Below the pieces are notes generated by a model. It worked only from the letters and a program-made list of their open reading frames with translations, was not told the origin of the DNA and ran no database searches. A stretch of DNA of 64,000 nucleotides from Artemia franciscana (lineage: Eukaryota > Arthropoda > Branchiopoda > Anostraca > Artemiidae): assembly GCF_032884065.1 (NCBI RefSeq), contig NC_088868.1, positions 3,935,720-3,999,719 of the forward strand, read 5' to 3'. The translations under genes were made by a program, and so were the position numbers. Shown in pieces: positions 56,975 through 64,000 of this stretch. Each line of letters begins with the position of its first letter. The stretch's first letter is position 1.

Positions 56975-57262
56975 CTATGGCTAAGTCAGAAGCCTAGTAA
57001 AGAACCAGGTAATCCTTTAGACAGGAAGTGCAATAGGAAGCTAGTGGCCAGTCATCCTATGCTTTTGCATGCCCTTCCTGCTTACTGACCCCAGAATTCT
57101 CTAGGTAACCTGTTAAGTTTGGGCCAATTCTGGCTAAACTTACAGAGTTACATCACTGACCTTCATCCCAAACCAAATAAACTGCTAATGCCAGAAATTA
57201 AACCTGTGCCCTTTGGATAAAGGATTCTCAACCTAGAGTGCCAGCCACTTAGGAAGGAACAC
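56975..57262 (-). repeat. Degenerate tRNA-derived SINE, copy in duplication I
   Basis: On the minus strand the order matches the SINE at 20180: GTGGCTGGCACTCTAGG (A box), CAGGTTTAATTTCTGGC (decayed B box), GTTTGGGATGAAGGTCAGTG, CAGGAAGGGCATGCAAAAGC, CCTATTGCACTTCCTG. No intact internal promoter remains. Confidence 0.65.
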
Positions 57263-58508
57263 AAATGTCACCAGAGAACAAAAATTATTTGGAAAAAAGA
57301 AAATATTGAAAAAAAAAACAACTCAAGTCATAGTTGCTCATTGCTGTCCCACAAGCAATATGTATTTCATTAAGACAAATAAATTTTTAAACAGGTATCA
57401 ACAAAACTCCATCAGGGATTGTATTTGTACAAGTACAGGATTGTACTTGTTTTCCACAAGCCCATTTGAGAAAAATCATTTGTAACAACAATATACCCAT
57501 GGTTGGCTCAGAATCTCTCTAAAATGCTTTAAACAGAAGGAATTTTAAAAACAATTATACTCATCAGCAAGAAAAATATTAACATAACTCTCTACACTTG
57601 GCACTTTTTAAGACAATTTTTAGCAAAGCAAATGCAAAACTTTAATGGTGTCCTATGTCATCTAAAAAAAAAAAACATTAAAATGTGTCAAATGAATTTT
57701 GAGGTAAGATGCCTCAAATACTTTCAGTTGAATCTGTGAAATGAAGGGCCAGGTATTCCTTTACATTTTATGCAATATATAAAAAGAAAAACAATTCAAA
57801 TTTTTTCACAAAAGAAGAAGCTTGATGTAAAAAAATAAATGTATTTTTAACAGAAAGCAACTGACATCAATGAAATCAAATAAAACAAAAATTCATGGGG
57901 AATAAATAATATAAGCCATATATTTAACCTATAATGAGGTGGCATAAAAGATTATTTCTAGAATTAGAAAAAAAAACCAGTGCTATGGCTTAAAGTTCTG
58001 CTCAATCAACAGGAGTTGTCTAAGGCCAGAATAATTAAGAACTAAGGCCAAAGAAAAAGAAACTGATAACCAAAAAATAAGGCACCCAAAAATTTCAGGA
58101 CCCTTTAGAGGGAAAAGAAGTAGAAGTAGGTACTTCAAAATACCTTCCTGGGACATACTTTAGCCTGTAGACACATCCCTGAAAGTTTCATTTTCCTAAC
58201 CTAACCTCTTTCAAAGATAGCCAAAAGTTGCTAAAGTAAAATTTTACCCCTACTTTATCTTAAAAATCCAGTTTAAATAGCAATCTCAACAAATATAGAC
58301 TATATAAAAGGCTATAGGTATTGGCCTAATCATTCTAAATTTTTTTCAACTAAAAATTATAGGATAGTTAAGAAACTAGGCCTGTTTGATATAGTAACAT
58401 TTGAATAACTCACCAAAGTGATAGCTGCCTCCCTAAGAACCAACCTTTTTAATAACAAAAAAAACTTTTTTCTGACTCCTTATGAAGCTTAGCCTACGCA
58501 AGACAGGC

Positions 58509-58721
58509 CTAAAACACCAAAAACCCTTTAGATACCAAGGAATATGCATAAGATAACTTACAGGTCACTGAAACAAACGCACCCAAAATCTTTGATTGGA
58601 TTACAACATCTCCAATACTGGGACAAAAGACTTTAAACTTTGACACCCAATCTATACATTTATCTGGGTTGCTTCCAAAATACCTGTTGTCTTTTATCCC
58701 AGTATTGGACATACATTGCAT
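58509..58721 (-). CDS. Candidate host exon in the loop of F3
   Basis: An ATG at 58721 opens MQCMSNTGIKDNRYFGSNPD, KCIDWVSKFKVFCPSIGDVV and IQSKILGAFVSVT. A consensus donor (ACCT|GTAAGTTA) follows at 58570-58569, in phase 1, so the exon itself would be 58570-58721. Frame beyond it is intron-like and lies in the palindrome arm. Composition is less AT-biased than the surroundings. I do not recognise the protein and no partner exon was found, so this may be a chance open frame. Confidence 0.3.
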   Translation of the reverse strand: MQCMSNTGIKDNRYFGSNPDKCIDWVSKFKVFCPSIGDVVIQSKILGAFVSVTCKLSYAYSLVSKGFLVF

Positions 58722-58755
58722 CTCTTAATTTCCGACTTGCTTGAATCAAATTAAA

Positions 58756-58880
58756 GTTGCGTTCGAATCGACTCGAAAAAGTCAACTTAAAAGTTGACTT
58801 TTTTCTCTGCTGCCGTTTTATTTAGTAAAAAGTTGACCTAGAAAGTCAACACAGAATTGCGAATCGAACGCTTCAATGGC
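58756..58880. repeat. Small palindromic (MITE-like) element, ~125 bp
   Basis: GCGTTCGAATCG at the left and CGAATCGAACGC at the right are inverted with one mismatch. AAGTCAACTT and AAGTTGACTT form an inner pair with further GTTGAC/GTCAAC copies. It lies in the F3 loop. Confidence 0.5.
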
Positions 58881-59270
58881 GAAAAATTTAGAAATATGAA
58901 ATTGTTTAGTCTAAAGAAAAGACAAGGAAATTGTTAATAGGCCTAGTGGAAATAATCTTAGCTTTTCAGTGACCTGTAAGTAATCTTATGCATATTCCTT
59001 AGGATTTAAAGGGTTTTTGGTGTTCTAGGCCTATCTTGCATAGGCCAAGCTTAATAAGAAATGAAAAGAAAAATTTTATGTTGTTAAAAACGTTGATTCT
59101 CAGGAAGGCAGCTATCACATTGGTGAGTTATTCTAATATTACCAAATCTAACAAGCTTAGTTTATAAACCAACCTATAATTTTTAGTTGAAAAAATTAAA
59201 AATTATATGTTGGTTTGTAACTTTATATTATAGGTTAGTTAAAAACTAAAAATTATTGGCTTCTTTTCCC

Positions 59271-59892
59271 AGTAAAATTGGTGCAAACAGTATTACTGGC
59301 TTTCAAATAAAGTGGATATACCACTCCATGCCCTTTTTTATCCTCTTTATAAATATAATAATTGCTTCTACCACAAATTCAGATTTAAGCACTTTTTGAC
59401 CTCTTAAAAATGACCTATATGTGGGGTCATTACAAATCTGTAATAGCTTAGAAACAAATTTAGGATATATATGTGTACGTCAGGGGGTGGGGGGTAAAGC
59501 ATAGCATATATTAAATACGTAAACTAACCATTGGTGTATTTTTTTTTATGTTTGTGCTGTTGCACTGGTGATTTCTCTTCTCATTAAAATTCAATGTGCA
59601 CAAACACATAAAAAAAAATATGGCAAAGATTAGTTTACTTATTTAATATATGCTATGCTTTACCCCACCCCCCCCCCCCCTGATGTGCAAATATATAGCC
59701 CAAATTTGTTTCTAATCTATTACGGATTTTTTATACCCCATATTTAGGTCATTTTTAAGAGGCCAAAAAATGTTCAAAGCTGAATTTGCAGTAAAAGTGA
59801 TTATTATATATGTAAACAGCATTAAAACAGGCATCAAGTGGTATATTCACTTTATATGAAAGCCAGTAATACTGTTTGCACCAATTTTACCC
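59271..59892. mobile_element. F1 foldback element, copy 2 (622 bp)
   Basis: Same ends (AAATTGGTGCAAACAGTATT and AATACTGTTTGCACCAATTT on the two sides) and same loop as copy 1. It is inserted in the right arm of F3; the corresponding place in the left arm (about 58310-58345) lacks it. Confidence 0.85.
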
Positions 59893-60477
59893 TTTTCCCT
59901 AGTTATATAGTCTGTATTCATTGAGATTGCTGTTTAAACTAGATTTTTAACATAAAGTAGGGGCAAAATTTTACTTTGGCTACTTTTGACTATCTTTGAA
60001 AGAGGTTAGGTTAGGAAAATGAAACTTTCAGGGATGTGTCTGCAGGCTGAAGTATGTCCCAGGAAAGTATTTTGAAGTACCTACCTCCATTTCTTTTCCC
60101 TCTAAATGGTCCTGAAATTTTGGGTTATCAGTTTCTTTTTCTCTGGCTTTAGTTCTGAAAAGACAATTCCTGTTGATTTGCCATACTGTTGTTGCCATAA
60201 CACTGGGTTTTCTAAATTTAGAAATAATCTTTTATGCCACCTCACTATAGATTAAATATTTGGCAGATATTATTTATTCTCCATGAATTTTTTTTTTATT
60301 GGATTTCATATGATGTCAGTTGCTTTCTGTTAAACATACATTTATTTTTAAAAATCAAGCTTCTTTTGAGAAAAAATTTGAATGATTTTTCTCTGAAAAA
60401 TATCACTGAAATATAAAGTGATATAAAATATGAGAAATATATGAGTGATATAAATATCACTGAAATTTTCTCTGAAA

Positions 60478-61091
60478 TATCACTGAAAAGGGATAGGTTA
60501 GGAAAATGAAACTTTAAGGGATGGGTCTACAGGCTAAAGTATGTCCTGGGAAGGTATTTCAAAGTACATATCTCTACTCATTCTTGCTCTAGAGGGCCCT
60601 GACCCTTGATGACCTTCAAAAATAGGCTATCTGTGTTATAAAAGTGAAACCTTACAAAATAGATCTTCTGCTGAAATGAAGTACAACAAAGTTGTTCTCA
60701 GCTTAACAACTTTGCTCAATCCCAATTTATAAGGTTTTAAAGATATGAAAAAACATTTCCTAAATTTTGAAAAAAAAAAAAAAAATGTTGATATGGCTCA
60801 GAATTCTACTCAAATAAAAGGAATTGAATTTTCAGAACTAAAGGCAGAGAAAAAGCAAATGGTACCTGAAAATTAAGGTAAAATGTTGTTTTGTCAAAAT
60901 TTCCATAGGTATAGACCTGTCATGGAGTCAAATTTTAGGGCTCTCTAGAGGGAGAAGAAGTGGAGGTGGGTACTTTAATATACCTTCCCAGGATATACTT
61001 TAGCCTATAGACCCATCCCTGAAAGTTTCATTTTCCTAACCTAACTTCTTTCTGAGATAGCAAGAAGTAACTCAACTAGAATTTTACCTTT
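60478..61091. mobile_element. F2 foldback element, copy 2 (opposite orientation to copy 1)
   Basis: The interior (AAGTGAAACCTTACAAAATA, CTCAGAATTCTACTCAAAT) is the complement of that at 53180-53460. The arms carry TAGGTTAGGAAAATGAAACT and CATCCCTGAAAGTTTCATTT. Confidence 0.75.
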
Positions 61092-61604
61092 TATCTGTCT
61101 GGTAAAAAACATCCTTCAAATTTTAGATATGCTCTAATTATACAGGGGCAAAAAAATTGCTTTTTAAAATTGCCATTATGAGGTAAGATATTAGCTAAAA
61201 TGCCTGTATAAAGCAAACTAGCCTACCTAGGGAGTCAAAACACTTGAATTTGCTTGCTGCTTCTTCAACAGTGGCAAAAGGTCTGACAATGAGTAAAGTA
61301 TGGAATTTAAGTCAGAAACGCCTTTTATGCTTTTTCTATTCTCGCCAAAATAAAACACAAATCCCATGTTGACTTGCACAAAAACCTCAAGATAAGTTGT
61401 AGTAATTGGTCCTTTAGCCTGATGTAGCTGCTATTTGCTGCTATGAGTGCATAGTTTATAATGGGAGCTTAAAATTGTCTTGGCAAGCTGCATGGTTGAG
61501 TATACAACCCTCTAGGCTATACTCTCTTTCTTTATGTGCATATTATTGTTTAAAAATGATCAAGCTTCACATTAATCTCCTTTCATGACCTATAGTTGAA
61601 ATTT
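61092..61604. other. Unassigned spacer
   Basis: No gene or recognised repeat. Confidence 0.35.
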
Positions 61605-63655
61605 GCTAGGGAAATATTTATTCCACTAAAAACTCACCACCTATTTTTGAACTTCAATTATACAGCCCTGTTTTTTTTTTAACCCCCTTAAGCCTGTATC
61701 CAGTTTCTGACAGCCATTTAAATTTCATTTTGTCTGTTGCTCATTTCTTGTAATATTACTGAGGGGTCACAGATAAGCACTAGAGTCCTCATTGATAAAT
61801 AATATGTGCTTGTATATATATAGCTTGTTGCTACTTATTTTTCTCTGGGAATACAATGTTTGATGTGGCATAAACCAAAGAAAGGACCTGTAGGCCTAGA
61901 GAAAAATATGTTAAGAAAACCGATTTTTATAATTACACAATAATTATAGCTTACATAATTTTACATGCAGTCCTGCTCTACTTTACCCCCAATCCTCCTA
62001 ATATAGAAATATATAGCTGAAGTTACATGTTACCTGTTGATTCTGCCAATCTATCCCTCAACCTTTAACTCCCTGTTAATTGAAGCAATTGCAACAAAGC
62101 AAGAATGGCGGAAAAAGTAACAGGTGACAGAATACATTGGAACTACATAATTTTGGCTATATATTTACACATTAGGCAGGTTGGAGGTAAATTATAGTAT
62201 AAAGATGCATGTTTTTCCCTTTGGTATGTAGGCTAAGTAGAAGATCACTTGTACCTGATGCTGTCCCTGTTGTTTTTAATTGGATTGGAAACATCCAAAG
62301 AAAGTTTCCTTTGAAAAGGAAAGGTGAGATTGCCCAAAAGTGAGATTGAATTTGTCAAAGCTTGGAGGTTTGCCCCTTCAGTCTGTTTAAAGGAAAATGG
62401 ATTCATAATTGAAGCTTTGTTCATTTCAATCTTAAGGGTGACCAATATTTGTGACAATTCATTAAATGGTTGTAAAGGGATACTTTTGTTTATTCATTAG
62501 TCTTCTTTGTTTTCTAACAGTTTTTTTTTAATCTTTAAATTGATATCCATTTCTTACAAATTTTTATTGATACCAGAGGTCCATTTGCAAGTTTTCACCT
62601 ACTGTGTAATCCCTGGTCTCACAATTACATTTAAATTTACTGAAGCTAGGACACACAGAACTCCTATCTATTTAAAGAAAATCAATGGATATAAGTAGGT
62701 TTTATTGTATTTAAGCCCTAGGGCCATGGCAATTAAAAACAAAATAAAGGAGATTAACTTTAAAATACTTGACATTAAATAAGCATAATAGCCACAAAGA
62801 AAAACAAATAACAAAATTATACTTCTGTGTTCAGTTGCCAACCTGAGCAACTGTCATAAATGTTTAAATCTTGCAGAACATTCACCCCCATTACATTCAC
62901 AAGCTATCTCTCATGACCCACAAATTTGTCCATACATCCACATTTCAGGGAAATGGAAGGACCATCACACTGGTATTCTTCATTTCTACTTATATTTAAT
63001 GGGTTTGAAAGAAAGTTTCCATGGCTAAGTCAGTAGGCCAGTAAAGGACCTGGTGGTCCTTTAGCCAGGTAGTGCAATAGGAAGCTAAGGACCAGCCAGC
63101 CTATTCTCTTGCATGCCCTTCCTCCTTACTGTCCCTAGATTTCCACCTGTACTCATTTAAAGTTGGGCCAATTCTAGCTGAGGTTACGTTATATCACCAA
63201 CCCCTATCCAAAACCAAATAAACTGGCAATGCCAGGAATTAAACCTATACACCTTGGACAAAGCGTTCCAACCCAAAGTGCCTACCACTTAGCAAGGAAC
63301 ACAAATTTGACCAGAGAACAATAATTATTTGAAAAAAATTGCTATAGTTGTCCCACTACTGTCCTATAAATGCTATAGGCCCATTTTATTTACACAAATC
63401 AATTTAAGACAGGTATCAACAAAACTCCATCAGGGATTGTTTTTGCTTAAAATACAATCAAGCTATGTGAATGCTCAGCTTTGTGATATTCTAGTCTTGA
63501 AATAATAAAAAAAGAGAAAATTTATATTTTCTATTTATTTTTCACCAACTCATTTGAGCAAAATCATTTGTGACAGCCAAATGCCCATGGTTGGCTTAAA
63601 ACCTCTCTAAATGCTCTGAAACAGCAGGAATTAAAAAAAAATATACTAATCAGCA
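61605..63655. repeat. Segmental duplication, copy II
   Basis: Collinear partner of 54595-57545, roughly 80-85 % similar by eye, without the two F1 insertions. It has its own short insertion at about 63440-63540. Confidence 0.75.
63015..63300 (-). repeat. Degenerate tRNA-derived SINE, copy in duplication II
   Basis: Paralogue of 56975-57262: AGTGGTAGGCACTTTGGGTT, CAGGAAGGGCATGC-like GGAAGGGCATGCAAGAG, CCTATTGCACTACCTGG. Its insertion predates the segmental duplication. Confidence 0.6.
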
Positions 63656-63864
63656 TTAAACTGTCCCTTAAATTTGAACACATGTATTTAATTTGAAAAT
63701 GATGCTACTGCTAGTCAGGTTACTGTGCTGTTCCCACTGGCTCTACTGCAGTTAAAAATGGGCAGTTACCATGCAGTAACTGCACTTACTGAAAAACCAT
63801 CAGCTGGAACACACCCAAAAGCAATTATATCTGTATATTATATCAATTATATATCTTATATTAT

Positions 63865-63895
63865 ATTATTATATTATATATATATATATACATAA
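63865..63895. repeat. (TA)n microsatellite
   Basis: Alternating TA of about 25 bases flanked by ATTATATTA words. Confidence 0.8.
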
Positions 63896-64000
63896 GCAAT
63901 TATATCAATTATATCTGTAAAGAACATACAAAAAGGCATCAAGTAGTATATTCACTTTATTTTTAAGTCAAAATATGAAAAAAACAAAAAATTTACTCCC
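63896..64000. mobile_element. Partial F1-related arm, cut by the window edge
   Basis: AAAAGGCATCAAGTAGTATA, TTCACTTTATTTTTAAGTC and AAAAAATTTAC match the right arm of the diverged copy at 55714-56158. Confidence 0.55.

Larger units (their letters stand above)
54595..57545. repeat. Segmental duplication, copy I
   Basis: Collinear with 61605-63655 apart from insertions. Shared anchors include AATTATA.AGCCCTGTTTTT, ATATTACT.AGGGGTCA, TGCAG.CCTGCTCTACTTTA, AGCTTGGAGGTTTG.CCC, GGGATACTTTT.TTTATT, CTAGGGCCATGG and AACAAAACTCCATCAGGGAT. Copy I differs by carrying F1 elements at 54756-55376 and 55714-56158, whose sites are empty in copy II. Confidence 0.75.
57795..60385. repeat. F3: large palindrome with ~785-bp arms and a 396-bp loop
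   Basis: The left arm (57795-58578) and right arm (58975-60385, minus a 622-bp F1 insertion) are inverted copies. For example AAGCTTGATGTAAAAAAATA faces its diverged complement near 60340, GAGGTGGCATAAAAGATTAT faces ATAATCTTTTATGCCACCTC, and CAGTGACCTGTAAGT on the minus strand faces the same word on the plus strand at 58976. Net arm lengths agree to within a few bases. Arms contain F2 arm sequence. The loop holds a candidate exon and a small palindromic element. Confidence 0.8.

Noticed and set aside
56795-57088. 97-codon plus-strand frame
   Set aside because: Overlaps the degenerate SINE and is not conserved in the paralogous duplication copy.

Overview
This window looks like a repeat-dense, AT-rich invertebrate nuclear genome, most likely an arthropod and possibly a crustacean such as a brine shrimp; the species is inferred only from the style of the repeats and the gene content. 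There are no operons, no ribosome-binding sites and no long single-exon genes apart from a zinc-finger exon. Almost all of the sequence is transposable-element debris, inverted repeats and tandem arrays. Two host genes can be assembled exon by exon, both on the minus strand.

Left part (1-26 kb). Four coding exons of palmitoyl-protein thioesterase 1 (Ppt1) lie at 24612-24519, 19699-19590, 9573-9446 and 6682-6530. Splice sites and phases agree throughout. They encode a signal peptide, the region around the oxyanion/WHG motif, the nucleophile GFSQGG motif and the QHQG..GLP region. The 3' half, with the catalytic Asp and His, is not found and probably lies off the left edge. Its introns hold a SINE, a LINE remnant that has spawned a 77-bp tandem array, a 22-bp array and a ~5.4 kb foldback structure (11.0-16.4 kb). 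A 4.85 kb inverted-repeat element (family R1) lies downstream. A decayed mariner transposon sits about 26 bp upstream of the Ppt1 start codon and carries a 20-bp array born inside its own transposase.

Middle part (26-41 kb). An R1 arm is broken by a decayed Helitron (26.2-29.1 kb). A C2H2 zinc-finger gene follows, with four exons (40772-40703, 38252-38088, 34418-34257, 31041-30323). Together they give an open frame of 371 codons plus stop. Exons 2 and 3 are diverged duplicates of one symmetric phase-1 exon. A Penelope-like element with a GIY-YIG endonuclease lies in its first intron.

Right part (41-64 kb). There is a satellite-carrying element with ~295-bp monomers (41.1-43.85 kb), another R1 arm, a 5'-LTR-bearing but 3'-truncated Ty3/gypsy element with several frame breaks (46.46-50.05 kb), and a 5'-truncated LINE reverse transcriptase ending in (TAG)n. 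From 53 to 64 kb there are nested palindromes, repeated ~620-bp foldback elements, an old segmental duplication and degenerate SINE copies. One 785-bp-arm palindrome encloses a candidate host exon in its loop.

The repeats are named here R1 (inverted-repeat family with GAACTGTTTGAT ends), R2 (~220-bp dispersed repeat), R3 (foldback built on ~88-bp tandem units), R4 (295-bp satellite-bearing element) and F1/F2/F3 (foldbacks at 53-61 kb). These names are mine. No autonomous partner for R1, R3 or F1-F3 is visible.
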